Below, piece after piece: positions 18,739 to 28,742 of a stretch of 64,000 bases of DNA. The DNA is from Prescottella defluvii. Its GTDB lineage: Bacteria; Actinomycetota; Actinomycetes; Mycobacteriales; Mycobacteriaceae. Position 1 is the stretch's first letter. Each line of letters starts with the position of its first letter. Where the stretch lies: assembly GCA_029690005.1 (NCBI GenBank), contig CP121458.1, positions 1,178,001-1,242,000 of the forward strand. Reading direction: 5' to 3'. The position numbers and the translations under genes are program-made. Below the pieces are notes generated by a model. That model saw only the letters and a list, made by a program, of their open reading frames with translations. It was not told the origin of the DNA and did no database searches.

Positions 18739-20457
18739 CCTGGTGATCCGGGGCGGTCTCGTGGTCGACGGAACGGGTGCGGCCCCGCACGCTGCCGACG
18801 TCGCCGTCGACGACGGTCGCATCACGCTGGTGGGCGAGGTGCCCGGTGCCGGACGCCGCGAGATCGATGCCGCGGGCAGGCTCGTCACCCCGGGGTTCGT
18901 CGACATCCACACGCACTACGACGGTCAGGTGACGTGGGATCCGCTGCTGACGCCGTCGTCGCTGCACGGTGTGACCACCGTGGTCATGGGGAATTGCGGG
19001 GTGGGGTTCGCCCCGTCGCGCACGACCAGCGCGACTGGCTGATCAGCCTGATGGAGGGTGTCGAGGACATCCCCGGAACCGTTCTGGCCGAGGGCATGAC
19101 GTGGAACTGGGAGACGTTCCCCGAGTACCTCGATGCGATCGACACCCCGCACGCGATCGATTTCGCGGCGCAGTTGCCGCACGGTGCGCTGCGCACCTAT
19201 GTGATGGGCCGCCGCGGCGGCGACCACCTGGCGCGGCCGACCGCGGACGAGATGGAGCGCATGTGCGACATCGTGGCCGAGGCGGTCGAGGCCGGTGCCC
19301 TCGGGTGGTCCACGTCGCGCTCCGCCGTGCACAAGGCGTCGGACGGTTCACCCACTCCGAGCCTCACCGCGTCACGCGACGAGCTGACCGGCATGGCACG
19401 CGGTCTCGCTAAGGCCGGGGCCGGCGTCATCGCCTTCATCTCCGACTTCATGGACGAGCCGGAGGAGATGGAGTTCGTCAGCGCGATCGTGGAGGCCGCG
19501 CAGCGGCCGATGTCGGTGTCGGTCGTGCAGAGCGACCGGGCGCCCGACAAGTGGCGCAGCCTGCTCGACGGGCTGGCGGAAGTCTCGGCGAGGCAGAACG
19601 TTCCGATCACCGGCCAGGTGGCGCCCCGCGCGGTCGGCGTCATGCTCGGCTGGGAGCTGAGCTGGCATCCGTTCATGGCGTACCCCAGCTTCCAGGCGCT
19701 GGCGGCCCTGGCTCCAGCGGACCGTGTGCAGCGGCTGCGCCGACCGGAGGTGCGGGCGGCGATCCTCGCGGAGACGCCCGAGACCGACAGCGAGTTCGTC
19801 GAGCGGCTCTCGACGCGGTTCGATCAGGTGTATCTGCTGGGCGACCCCCCGAACTACGAACCGGGGCCGGACGACTCCGTCGCCGCCATGGCGGCACGTT
19901 CCGGTGTGAGCCCCACCGAGGTCGCGTACGACGCGATGATGCAGTGCGGCGGCCGCGGCCTGCTGTACTTCCCGATGCTCAACTACGCGGCCGGGAATCT
20001 CGACGCCGTGCGGGAGATGCTCGCGCGGACCGACACCGTGCCGGCACTCGGCGACGGCGGTGCGCACTGCGGAGCCATCTGTGACGCCAGCTTCCCCACC
20101 ACGCTGCTGACCCATTGGGGCCGAGATCGCCGGGGCGACGGTCGGTTCCCCGTCGAGTGGCTGGTCAAGCGGCACACCGCCGACACCGCCGCCGTGGTGG
20201 GACTGCTCGATCGTGGCCAGGTGCGCGTCGGCTACCGGGCCGACCTCAACGTGATCGACTTCGATCGGCTCCAGGCCGATCATCCGGAGGTGCTGTACGA
20301 CCTGCCGACCGGTGGCCGGCGTCTGATGCAGACCGCGACCGGCTACGTCGCGACCGTCGTGGCCGGCGAGGTGGTGTTCGAGAACGGCCAGCACACGGGC
20401 GCGCTGCCGGGCCGTCTGGTCCGGGGTGCGCAGTCCGCGCCTGCCGGGACGGCCTGA
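18731..20457 (+). CDS. Amidohydrolase, N-acyl-D-amino-acid deacylase type
   Basis: About 575 residues. The amidohydrolase metal motif [13 protein letters not shown] is near residue 59, [16 protein letters not shown] follows, and the C-terminal part has GDGGAHC with the conserved Asp, then [17 protein letters not shown] and the beta-sandwich return ([12 protein letters not shown]). Known relatives are D-aminoacylase and N-acyl-D-glutamate deacylase, with zinc in the barrel. The frame breaks once near 19015. ATG 18731 overlaps the esterase stop. The real substrate in this catabolic-looking pair is unknown; an N-acyl or cyclic amide is possible. Confidence 0.85.
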
Positions 20458-20527
20458 CCGGTACCGACGGGGCGAGGATCCCTCGATCACTTGCCGCTCC
20501 GGAAAGTCACCGTCTAGGGTTTCCATC

Positions 20528-20992
20528 ATGGAAACTCACTTCGGGCGGCTGTCACCCGACGCGGCGACGGAAGCCTTGAACTCGTTGTCTGCCGACCGAG
20601 AGCGGCTCGGTGCTCGCATCGAAGCGCCGTCGATGCTCCTGGTCGCGTTCGGCGGCCTCGCCGCATGGTGGGTTGCGACCGCGGCGTTCGCCGATCCCGG
20701 CGAGGGTTACGAACCTGCTTCTTCTGCCTGGCTGCCGATCGGCCTTCTGGCCGTCGCGTACATGGTGCGGCGGAGGACCGGAATCCGGTTCCGGGCGATG
20801 GGTGCGGACGCGGCTTGGGCGCTGGTCGGCATCGCCGTTTCGTGCCTGCTCCTGTTCTCCCTCTCGCTCGCGTTGGTGTCCTTCGGGATGAGGTGGGCTG
20901 TCGTCCTGACCAGCTTGGTGGCATTTGCGGTGACGACTGTCCTGGCCCGGGTCGCGTACCGCTCGGCCATCGAGAAAGTTCGCCGTGGCTGA
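20528..20992 (+). CDS. Four-helix hypothetical membrane protein
   Basis: 154 residues from ATG 20528. After a 35-residue cytoplasmic start (METHFGRLSPDAATEALNSL) there are four hydrophobic segments, roughly residues 37-57, 68-84, 97-120 and 125-143. No enzyme motif is seen. It overlaps the following winged-helix gene by 8 bp; this kind of pair, membrane protein plus small ArsR/MarR-like regulator, recurs in actinobacteria. Function unknown. Confidence 0.75.
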   Translation: METHFGRLSPDAATEALNSLSADRERLGARIEAPSMLLVAFGGLAAWWVATAAFADPGEGYEPASSAWLPIGLLAVAYMVRRRTGIRFRAMGADAAWALVGIAVSCLLLFSLSLALVSFGMRWAVVLTSLVAFAVTTVLARVAYRSAIEKVRRG

Positions 20993-21311
20993 GGCGCGGT
21001 TCGACGAGATCATTCACGCCCCGATGCGGTTGCGGGTGTGCGGACTCCTCCGCAGAGTCGACGAGATCGATTTCGCGGTGGTTCGTGACACGCTCGATGT
21101 CTCCGATGCGACACTGTCGAAACACGTCAGAACGCTGTCGGACGCCGGCTACGTCACCACGCGAAAATCCGCATCCGCCAGCCGGACCGACGCGCGGCGC
21201 CTGACCTGGTTGTCCCTCACCGCACGCGGTCGATCCGCCTTCGACGAACACGTACGGGCACTCCAGGAGATCGCCGCCACCCCTCTCGGTGCCCACCGCG
21301 TATCCGAATGA
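20985..21311 (+). CDS. Small winged-helix transcriptional regulator
   Basis: 108 residues from GTG 20985. The fold is a winged helix: APMRLRVCGLLRR, DFAVVRDTLDVSDATLSKHVRTLSDAGYVTTRK and a wing ending TDARRLTWLSLT. It matches the small ArsR/MarR-like DNA-binding proteins without a ligand domain. Translation is likely coupled to the membrane protein upstream through an 8-bp overlap. It probably controls its own operon. Confidence 0.82.
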   Translation: MAEARFDEIIHAPMRLRVCGLLRRVDEIDFAVVRDTLDVSDATLSKHVRTLSDAGYVTTRKSASASRTDARRLTWLSLTARGRSAFDEHVRALQEIAATPLGAHRVSE

Positions 21312-21314
21312 ACG

Positions 21315-21362
21315 ACACGGTCGCCGCAACCTCTCGTATCGAGAGTGTCGCGACGACCGTGT
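21315..21362. terminator. Nested stem-loop between convergent genes
   Basis: Outer arms ACACGGTCG (21315-21323) and CGACCGTGT (21354-21362), inner arms CTCTC (21331-21335) and GAGAG (21341-21345). It starts three bases after the regulator stop and precedes the end of the minus-strand binding-protein gene, so it can serve both. Confidence 0.65.
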
Positions 21363-21420
21363 GAACCCGCCCGCGGCGGGGCCTTCCGTCCGTCGGCCCC
21401 GAGTCGGGCGACCGAACGGG

Positions 21421-23024
21421 TCAGCTCTTCTTGAACGCCTTGTCGAACAGGATGATTCCGTCGACAGTCGGGTTGGCGCGGTACACGTTGTCCGCCCATG
21501 CGACGTAGCTGACGCCGGCGCCCCACGAGAGGAACGGCTGGTCGGTGTTCACCAACTTCTGGATGTCGACGATCGCGGCGCGCTTGGAGGTCTCGTCCGG
21601 GGCCGACAGCACCTTGCCGAGCAACTCGTCCATCTGCTCGCTCTTGTAGCTGAGGATGTTGTTCGTCGATGTGCTGGACAGCGAGCTGAACAACCGGATC
21701 TCGGGTGCGACGTCCGAGATGTTGTAGGCGCTGTAGCTCATGTCGTAGTTGCGGTCGATGTAGAGGCGCTTGACCATGTCCGTGATGCTGCTCGTGGTTT
21801 CCAGCGAGACATCGAAGCCGACGGCGTTCATCTGGGCCTGGACGGCGAGGGCCATCTGCTGTGCGTCGGGGTCGTTGACACCGACGTAGGTGATCTTGCC
21901 GTTGAACCCGTCGGCCTTGGCCTGCTCGACCAGTTCCTTGGCCTTCGCGGCGTCCGGGTTGATCCCGGTGGTGTCGCCGAACCACTCCGACCAGGGCTGG
22001 AACATGTCGGTGCCGGGCATACCCTCGCCACCGCGCACGCGCTGGTTCAGGACCTCGGGATCGACGGCGTAGGCAATCGCCTGGCGCACACGAGGATCGG
22101 CCGCCGGGCGGCCGGGGGCGCCGTTGAGCTGGCCCACCATCGACATGCTCACGGTTTCGATGTAACCGGGGTACTCGGCCTTGGCGGCGTTCACCGTCTG
22201 CGCGTTGCGGAGATAGATCATGTCGACGCCGCTGGTCTTCAGGGCGTCGATCTTGGGCTGCTCACCGGCGATGGCGACGAACTTGAGGCCCTCGAGATTC
22301 GGTGCGCCGCCCCAGTAGTCCTGGCGGGCCTTCAGCTGCAGTTCCTGCTGCGGCTGCAGGCTGACGACCGTGAACGGTCCGGCGCCGATCGGGGTGAACT
22401 TGTCGCCCTGCTGGGAGGCGGGCGCAACGATCATGCCGTGCCCGTAGGCCAACATCGCGGGAACGTGCGCCAGGGCTGCTTCAGGGTGAAGACGACCGTC
22501 GACGGATCCTGAGCGACGGTGCTCTGCACCATCTGGGTGTACACCTGCGAGTTGGCGCCGCGCCGCTGGTTGTACCGATTGATGCTCGCCACCACGGCAT
22601 CGGCGTCGAGCGGAGTCCCGTCGCTGAACGTCACGCCGTCCCGGAGCTTCAGGGTCCAGGTCAGGTGATCGGCGCTCTCCTCGAACGACTTCGCCAGCTG
22701 CGGCTGGAAGCTCTGCGACCCGGTGTCGTAGCGCATCAGCACGTCGTACACCGCCGCCATCTCGGTGCCGCCGGTCGCACCGGCGGGCTGCGTCACCGCC
22801 GGATCGAGGCTCGTCACCGGTGCGTACGACGCGAAGCTCAGCGTGCCGCCCGACACCGGCGTGCCGCCGTCGCCCTGGTCGCCCACGATGCCGTACGCCG
22901 TCGTAGTCGTGCCCGACGATCCGTTCTCGCTGTCGCCTTCGGCGTTGGCGCAGCCGGCGAGAGCGAGGGCGCCGACCGCGACCATCGCCAACATCCGGCC
23001 GACCCTGCTCGAATACTTACTCAT
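21421..23024 (-). CDS. ABC transporter substrate-binding lipoprotein 1 (peptide/nickel type, SBP_bac_5)
   Basis: About 534 residues. Signal peptide with lipobox LALAGC near residues 19-24, then the family start VSGGTLSFASYAPVTSLDP and TWTLKLRDGVTFSDGTPLDADAV. The C-terminal part has MPGTDMFQPWSEW. The frame breaks near 22460. It is a close paralogue of the binding protein at 26112-27722 (shared VGDQ-DGG-SGGTLS and GATGG-EMAA blocks). It is divergent from the gntR-amidohydrolase-importer operon and has no permease of its own, so it may feed the same transporter. ATG 23024 has a GGAGG site. Confidence 0.87.
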
Positions 23025-23556
23025 GAAGCAACCTCCACGGTTCGGGGTTGACGCCCGCGCTGTCGGTGCGGGCTGAATTGCGTGTCCGCCTGATCGAGTC
23101 GACTTCTCGGGCCCCGACAGGGCAGAGGGCCCGGTCGCCGAGTGCTGACGGCCACGGCGTTCACCGCCGATCGGTCCGTTGCAGATTCGGACTCTAACCG
23201 GACCGACTGCCGTCCACAAGAACCCGGTCGATTCGGTGATTCCGCACTGTCGCAGACATATTCGTGCGCGTCTCGCGCAGCGTCGGCCGGCCCGCGGCGG
23301 AGCATCCCGGGTTGCCGAACAGTTGACCGGCCCAATTCGGGCGAAACGCTTGTGGAATTGAGAAATGCGTCCTAGATTGTCGGGACGCGGGTTTGTATAG
23401 ACAAAGTTCCTCGTCCCGTTCTCGCAGGTCGTCGGCCTTTCCGGGCCGGCGCGTGCGGGGCGTCGACGACCGGCACCGGGGCGGGAGGGCTCTCTCGATG
23501 TACCAGGAAGCGCGTGTCTTACCCGTCTCCGGCGACGGGCGGAGAGCTCCTGGACC
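23025..23556. other. 532-bp intergenic region, promoter for binding protein 1
   Basis: No credible gene is seen on either strand; possible frames lack ribosome sites and family similarity. It holds the upstream region of the minus-strand binding-protein gene and the GntR/HutC operator-like site at 23392-23405. Confidence 0.6.
23392..23405. promoter_or_regulatory. GntR/HutC-type operator
   Basis: TTTGTATAGACAAA has perfect arms TTTGT and ACAAA around ATAG, and its core GTATAGAC fits the GTMTAKAC core known for the HutC branch of GntR regulators. It lies 152 bp before the gntR start and 367 bp before the divergent binding-protein gene. It is the best candidate site for the adjacent regulator. 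Confidence 0.65.
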
Positions 23557-24267
23557 GTGACGGATCCGCAACACGTGATCCTCGCGCAGGAACTGATCGA
23601 ACGGATCAAGGCTGGAGAGTTCCGCGTTGGGGACAGGCTGCCCACCGAACTCGAACTGTGCGAGAGTCGTTCGCTGGCGCGGGGGACGGTGCGGCAGGCG
23701 TTGAAGCATCTCGAAGACGCTGGATTGATCAATCGGCGGCGGGGTGCCGGCACCACGGTCGCCGCGCCGTCACCGGTCGGCCGGTATCAGGCGTTCGTCA
23801 CCAGTCGGGCCGAGATGCTGGCCTTCGTGCAGCGCACGAGGATTCGAGACCCGGCAACCAATATCGTTGCGGCGGATAAGTATCTGTCGGCACGAATCGG
23901 CGTGCCCGTCGGCAGCGAGTGGTACTGCGTGTCGGGTGCCCGTGAGCTCCGGGGATCGTCGGCGGCGCCGGTCTGCTGGAGTGAGCTGTATCTGAAAGCG
24001 GATCTGCCCCATCGGCGAATGTTGCTGACGGGCCGGTTCGACATCGTCAACCTCGTGCGTCAGCGTATCGAACAGGAAGTGGCGGCGGAGACCGTCGCGC
24101 CCGCCGTCGCAGATGCACTCGGTGTCGAAAAGGCGAGTGCAGCACTGGTTGTCGTGCATCGGCACTTCAACTCGGGCGACGTCCTGGAGGCGGTGGGGGT
24201 GCACACGCACCCCGCGGATCGGTACCGCGTCGCCACGTCCGTCGGGTCGTCGATCGCTCCGATCTGA
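23557..24267 (+). CDS. GntR family regulator, HutC/UTRA type
   Basis: 236 residues from GTG 23557. The winged helix is at residues 1-70 (LIERIKAGEFRVGDRLPTEL, SLARGTVRQALKHLEDAGLI) followed by a UTRA effector domain ending in VVHRHFNSGDVLEAVGVHTH. HutC-type proteins bind a pathway metabolite and release DNA. It sits between the two binding-protein genes and just upstream of the amidohydrolase-transporter operon, so both directions are likely under its control through the site at 23392. Confidence 0.88.
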   Translation: MTDPQHVILAQELIERIKAGEFRVGDRLPTELELCESRSLARGTVRQALKHLEDAGLINRRRGAGTTVAAPSPVGRYQAFVTSRAEMLAFVQRTRIRDPATNIVAADKYLSARIGVPVGSEWYCVSGARELRGSSAAPVCWSELYLKADLPHRRMLLTGRFDIVNLVRQRIEQEVAAETVAPAVADALGVEKASAALVVVHRHFNSGDVLEAVGVHTHPADRYRVATSVGSSIAPI

Positions 24268-24411
24268 CGTCCCAGGGAGTTCGTCCCGGACAGGCGGTCG
24301 GCCCGTCCGAAAAGCTACTCGGCAGTACCTTCGCGTCTCGTACTGACATGAATTCTATCGTGAGCTAGCCTCTTCGAAACACAGTGTGACCCACATCTCA
24401 GGAGGGATCGA

Positions 24412-26115
24412 GTGGTCGATCGTCCGGCAGTCAGTCCGCTCGCGGACCGGCAGCATCCCCACCGGATCTATCTGGGTGGCGTCGTGCGAACCATGGTAGG
24501 AGCCGGACGTGCTACCGCCTTCGCGGTCCGCGACGGACGGTTCGTCGCGGTCGGATCCGACGCGGACATCGAATCCCTCGCGGGTCCGCACACCGCATCG
24601 ATCGATCTGGGCGGTCGCGTGGTGCTTCCGGGATTCATCGAAACTCATGTGCACCCGCACATGTCGGGGGCGAGCAGCGTCGACGTGGACGCGGGAGCGG
24701 AGGCGTGCCCGGACATCGAATCGCTCATCGGTGCGCTGACAGCACGTGCGGCGACCTCCGTGTCCGGTGAGGCGGTCCGTGCGTCGGGATTCGACGACAG
24801 TCTCGTCGCGGACGACCGCGGACTGACCTTCGCCGATCTCGATCGCGCCGCCGCGAATCGTCCGATCGTCGTCCGGCACCTGTCCGGGCACGGCGTGTAC
24901 GTCAACTCGTTCGTCCTGCAGGCCAAGGAAATCGACGGTGACACGCCGGACCCCGAAGGCGGTGTGATCGTTCGCGACGCGGCGGGTCGTCCCACGGGGG
25001 AGTTCCGCGAGATCCCGGCCATGCGGTTGGTGCTCGATCCGAGCGAAACGATGCCGCCGGCCGGCGAGCTCGACGATTCACTCCGTCGTGCGCTGGCCCG
25101 GATGGCATCCGTCGGCGTCACGAGCTTCCACGACATGTTCGTCACCACCGTCATGGCGGACTCCTACCGGCGATTGCACGCCTCGGGTGAACTGGTGCTC
25201 CGCGGTCGTCTGTACGCGGGATTCGGCATGCTCGACGGATTCGCCCTGGGAGACAGCGCGATCTCGGAGGGCGACGATGTCCTGAGTGTCGGTGGCGTGA
25301 AACTGATCTCGGACGGGTCGATCCAGCTGCACACGGGTGCGCTGTCGGAGCCGTATCACGACCTGGGTGGTTGTCACTGTGGTGACATGGCGATTCCGCC
25401 CGGCGATCTCGACGAGATGGTCGCTCGATGCCACGCCGCGGGCCGGCAGGTCGCGATCCACACGAACGGGGATCGCGCCATCGACGTCGCGCTCGATGCG
25501 ATCGAGAAGGCGATTGCGGCGTCGGGCGATGCTCCTCTGACACCGCCCGCACTGCAGCACCGGCTGGAGCACGTCCAGACCCTGCGCGAGGACCAGATCC
25601 TGCGAATGCGTGAACTCGGCGTCGCGGCTTCGGTGTTCGTCAACCACGTCTACTTCTGGGGTGACCGGCACCGGGACCGCTTCCTGGGGCCGCACCGCGG
25701 CAGCCGGATCAGCCCGCTCGCATCGATCGCCGCGGCGGATCTGCAGTTCGCACTGCACTGCGACAGTCCCGTCACTCCCGTCGATCCGTTGTTCACCATC
25801 CACACCGCGGTCAACCGCGTCACGCGTGGCGGGCGGGTGCTGGGGCCGGAGCAGCGGATCGACGCCGAGACGGCAGTGGCGGGATACACGACGTCGGCGG
25901 CTCGCCTCGGCGCGGAGAGCGCCGTGAAGGGCGCGATCGCGCCAGGCCTGTTGGCGGACTTCGTTGTTCTCGGGGACGACCCTCTTGCCTGCGATCCATC
26001 GACGATCAAGGACATCGAGGTGCTCGCGACCGTCGTCGGCGACCGTGTCGTGTACACGGCGGGGCCGGATCTCGGATCGGCAATCGACGGATCTCACGAA
26101 GGAGAGTGCGCATGA
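24412..26115 (+). CDS. Amidohydrolase, YtcJ-like
   Basis: 567 residues from GTG 24412 with an AGGAGGG site. The N-terminal beta-sandwich is followed by the metal motif GFIETHVHPH (near residue 80), GVTSFHDMF, VAIHTNGDRAID with a further His and HCDSPVTPVDP near the end of the barrel. The family covers metal-dependent deaminases and amide hydrolases of unknown range. It is the first gene of an operon with the ABC importer, and its last codons overlap the binding-protein gene. It probably processes the imported compound or a derived metabolite. Confidence 0.87.
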   Translation: MVDRPAVSPLADRQHPHRIYLGGVVRTMVGAGRATAFAVRDGRFVAVGSDADIESLAGPHTASIDLGGRVVLPGFIETHVHPHMSGASSVDVDAGAEACPDIESLIGALTARAATSVSGEAVRASGFDDSLVADDRGLTFADLDRAAANRPIVVRHLSGHGVYVNSFVLQAKEIDGDTPDPEGGVIVRDAAGRPTGEFREIPAMRLVLDPSETMPPAGELDDSLRRALARMASVGVTSFHDMFVTTVMADSYRRLHASGELVLRGRLYAGFGMLDGFALGDSAISEGDDVLSVGGVKLISDGSIQLHTGALSEPYHDLGGCHCGDMAIPPGDLDEMVARCHAAGRQVAIHTNGDRAIDVALDAIEKAIAASGDAPLTPPALQHRLEHVQTLREDQILRMRELGVAASVFVNHVYFWGDRHRDRFLGPHRGSRISPLASIAAADLQFALHCDSPVTPVDPLFTIHTAVNRVTRGGRVLGPEQRIDAETAVAGYTTSAARLGAESAVKGAIAPGLLADFVVLGDDPLACDPSTIKDIEVLATVVGDRVVYTAGPDLGSAIDGSHEGECA

Positions 26116-27722
26116 AGCGATCGTCACTTGCCCGGATCGGAACACTGTTCACGGCGCTGACCGCCGTGACGGTGCTGGTGTCCGGGTGCGCGGGAGGTTC
26201 GGGTTCGGCGACCGATGCGTCGGACGTCACGACCGGTCTGGTCGGCGACCAGGCCGACGGTGGTGATCCGACGTCGGGCGGGACGCTGTCCTACGCGACG
26301 TACAACGGTGTCAGCAGCCTGGATCCGGCGGACCGTCAGGACGGCGGCGCCACCGGCGGCAGCGAGATGGCCGCGATCTACGACCTGTTGATGCGTTACG
26401 ACCCGCAGTCGAAGCAGTACCAGCCGCAGTTGGCGCAGGCGCTGACGGCCAACGGCGACAACACCGTCTGGACGCTGAAGCTGCGCGAGGGCGCGAAGTT
26501 CAGCGACGGCACCGCGGTCGACGCGGCGGCGGTGCAGTGGAGCATCAACCACTACCTGGAGAAGAAGGGCACCCACACGCAGGTGTGGAAGGCGTCGGTG
26601 GCCGACGTGTCCTCGCCCGATCCGTCGACGGTGGTCTTCACGCTCGAGCAGCCGTGGAACGAATTCCCGATCCTGTTCACCACCGGCCCGGGCATGATCG
26701 TGTCGCCGTCGTCGATGGCGAGTGGCAAGTTCGCCGCGGTCGGTGCGGGCCCGTTCACCGTGGAGAAGTTCGCGTCGCAGGACGAACTGCTGCTCGCCGC
26801 GAACCCCGCTTACTGGAACGGGAAGCCGCACCTGGAGAAGCTGCGCTTCCCGGCGATCGTGAGTGAGCAGGCCAAGCTCGACGCGTTGCACACGGGCGGC
26901 ATCCAAGCCGCGTACCTGCGCAATGCCGAGGTGGTGCACAACGCCCTCGAGGCCGGTGACGTCGGTTACGTCTACACCGCCAACATGGGTGGTGTCGGCA
27001 ACATCAACCAGCGCGAGGGCCGGGCCGCGTCGGACGCGCGGGTGCGGAAGGCGATCGTCGCGGCGTTCAACCCGGAGACGTTCAACCAGCGGGTGGAGGC
27101 CGGTTTCGGGATGCCGAGCAGCGACATGTTCCAGTCGTGGTCGCAGTGGCACGGCGACGTTGCCGGCACCGGCTACGACCCGGATACCGCGAAGAAGCTT
27201 CTCGCCGAGGCCAAGGCCGACGGCTACGACGGCAAGCTCACCTACGTCGGACTCAACGATCCCGCGACGCAGCAGAGCGCGCTCGCGTTCCAGTCGATGC
27301 TGCAGGCCGTCGGCTTCACCGTCGACATCGTCTACACGACGAGCATCAACGATCTGGTCAAGACGATGTACGTGCAGCACGACTACGACATCGGCTACGC
27401 GGGGTTCAACGTTCTCGACGAGTCCCCGTTCGTGCGCATGTATGGCAACTTCTACAGCGAGTCGACGTCGAACGTCCTCGGCTACAAGAACCCCGAGATG
27501 GACGCGCTGCTCGGCAAGCTGCAGACCGCGCCGACCGACAACGACCGCCGCAAGGTCCTCGAGAACATCCAGACCGTCGTCAACGACACCGCACCGGTGA
27601 TCGTGGTCAGCGCCGGTAAGTACTTCATCCCGTGGAGCGTGAACGCACATGGGATCACGCCAAGCGCGGACGGGATCATGCTGTTCGGAAATGCCTGGCT
27701 CGCTTCCGATTCCGCGTCCTGA
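26112..27722 (+). CDS. ABC transporter substrate-binding lipoprotein 2 (SBP_bac_5)
   Basis: 536 residues from ATG 26112, chosen over GTG 26106 because the GGAG site is then at normal distance. Lipobox VLVSGC near residues 21-26, then TSGGTLSYATYNGVSSLDP, TVWTLKLREGAKFSDGTAVDA and MPSSDMFQSWSQW. It is the dedicated binding protein of the permeases that follow. Compared with its paralogue at 21421-23024 the ligand-facing regions differ, so specificity may differ. The ligand may be a peptide, opine or other amide; sequence alone does not decide. Confidence 0.9.
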   Translation: MKRSSLARIGTLFTALTAVTVLVSGCAGGSGSATDASDVTTGLVGDQADGGDPTSGGTLSYATYNGVSSLDPADRQDGGATGGSEMAAIYDLLMRYDPQSKQYQPQLAQALTANGDNTVWTLKLREGAKFSDGTAVDAAAVQWSINHYLEKKGTHTQVWKASVADVSSPDPSTVVFTLEQPWNEFPILFTTGPGMIVSPSSMASGKFAAVGAGPFTVEKFASQDELLLAANPAYWNGKPHLEKLRFPAIVSEQAKLDALHTGGIQAAYLRNAEVVHNALEAGDVGYVYTANMGGVGNINQREGRAASDARVRKAIVAAFNPETFNQRVEAGFGMPSSDMFQSWSQWHGDVAGTGYDPDTAKKLLAEAKADGYDGKLTYVGLNDPATQQSALAFQSMLQAVGFTVDIVYTTSINDLVKTMYVQHDYDIGYAGFNVLDESPFVRMYGNFYSESTSNVLGYKNPEMDALLGKLQTAPTDNDRRKVLENIQTVVNDTAPVIVVSAGKYFIPWSVNAHGITPSADGIMLFGNAWLASDSAS

Positions 27723-27788
27723 CAACGGCTCCACGGCACCACTCGGATGTGGGACGCCCCATGAACACAGGAAGGAGGCGGTGACGCG

Positions 27789-28742
27789 ATGGCGCGAACA
27801 GTGATCGACAAGGTGATCGAACTGGTCGTGGTGCTCTTCATCGTCAGTCTCGGCACGTTCGCTCTCGTATCGTTCATTCCGGGCGATCCGTCGGTCGCGA
27901 TACTCGGTGAGGGGCATCCGCCCGAGGATTATGCGCGGGTGCGCGCCGAGATGGGCCTCGACGATCCCTTCCTGACGCGGTACTGGCACTGGCTGTCGGG
28001 GGCGTTGCACGGTGACCTGGGCACGTCGATGGTTCCGCCGCAGGGGCCGGTGACCGACAGCATCAGCGCGGCGATCCCGGTCAGTCTCCAGTTGGCGGTG
28101 ATGGGCCTGTTCATCGCGATCGCCGTCGCGGTGCCGTTGGCGATGTTCTCCGCTCGGCACCAGGGTGGCTGGATCGACCGCGCGATCGGCGCGGGCACGT
28201 TCGGCGTGCTGTCGATCCCGAGCTTCCTGTCGGGTCTGCTGCTGATCATGGTGATGGTCAACTACCTGGGGTGGTTCCCGCGTTCGCAGTGGGTGCGGAT
28301 CTCGGACGGGTTGGGGCAGAACCTGTATCACGCAATCCTGCCGGCGATCGCGATCAGCCTGCTGGAGATGGCGATGTTCACCCGGATCCTGCGCAGCGAC
28401 CTGGTGATGACGCTGCGGGAGAACTTCATCCTGGTGGCGAAGGCGAAGGGCATGTCGAATGCGCGGCTGCTGCTGAGCGACGCGTTGCGGCCGTCGTCGT
28501 TCTCGCTCATCACGATGCTCGGCATCGTCCTCGGATCGATGATCGGTAGCACCGTCATCGTCGAGACGCTGTTCTCGCTGCCCGGTATGGGATCGCTGAT
28601 CGTCCGCGCTGCGCAGCAGGGGGACATGCCGATGGTGCAGGGTGCGGTGCTGGTGATCGCGGTCATCTACGTCGTCGCCAACGGTGTCATCGACATCTCC
28701 TACGGATACCTCGACCCAAGGAGCCGACGAGCCCATGTCTGA
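27789..28742 (+). CDS. ABC transporter permease (DppB/OppB type)
   Basis: 317 residues, six hydrophobic segments. The N-terminus carries the DppB-type block SLGTFALVSFIPGDPSV and the C-terminal half the EAA-type loop around AKAKGMSNARLLLSDALRPSS that docks the ATPases. ATG 27789 follows GGAAGGAGG. It overlaps the next permease by 8 bp. It forms one half of the membrane channel. Confidence 0.93.
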   Translation: MARTVIDKVIELVVVLFIVSLGTFALVSFIPGDPSVAILGEGHPPEDYARVRAEMGLDDPFLTRYWHWLSGALHGDLGTSMVPPQGPVTDSISAAIPVSLQLAVMGLFIAIAVAVPLAMFSARHQGGWIDRAIGAGTFGVLSIPSFLSGLLLIMVMVNYLGWFPRSQWVRISDGLGQNLYHAILPAIAISLLEMAMFTRILRSDLVMTLRENFILVAKAKGMSNARLLLSDALRPSSFSLITMLGIVLGSMIGSTVIVETLFSLPGMGSLIVRAAQQGDMPMVQGAVLVIAVIYVVANGVIDISYGYLDPRSRRAHV

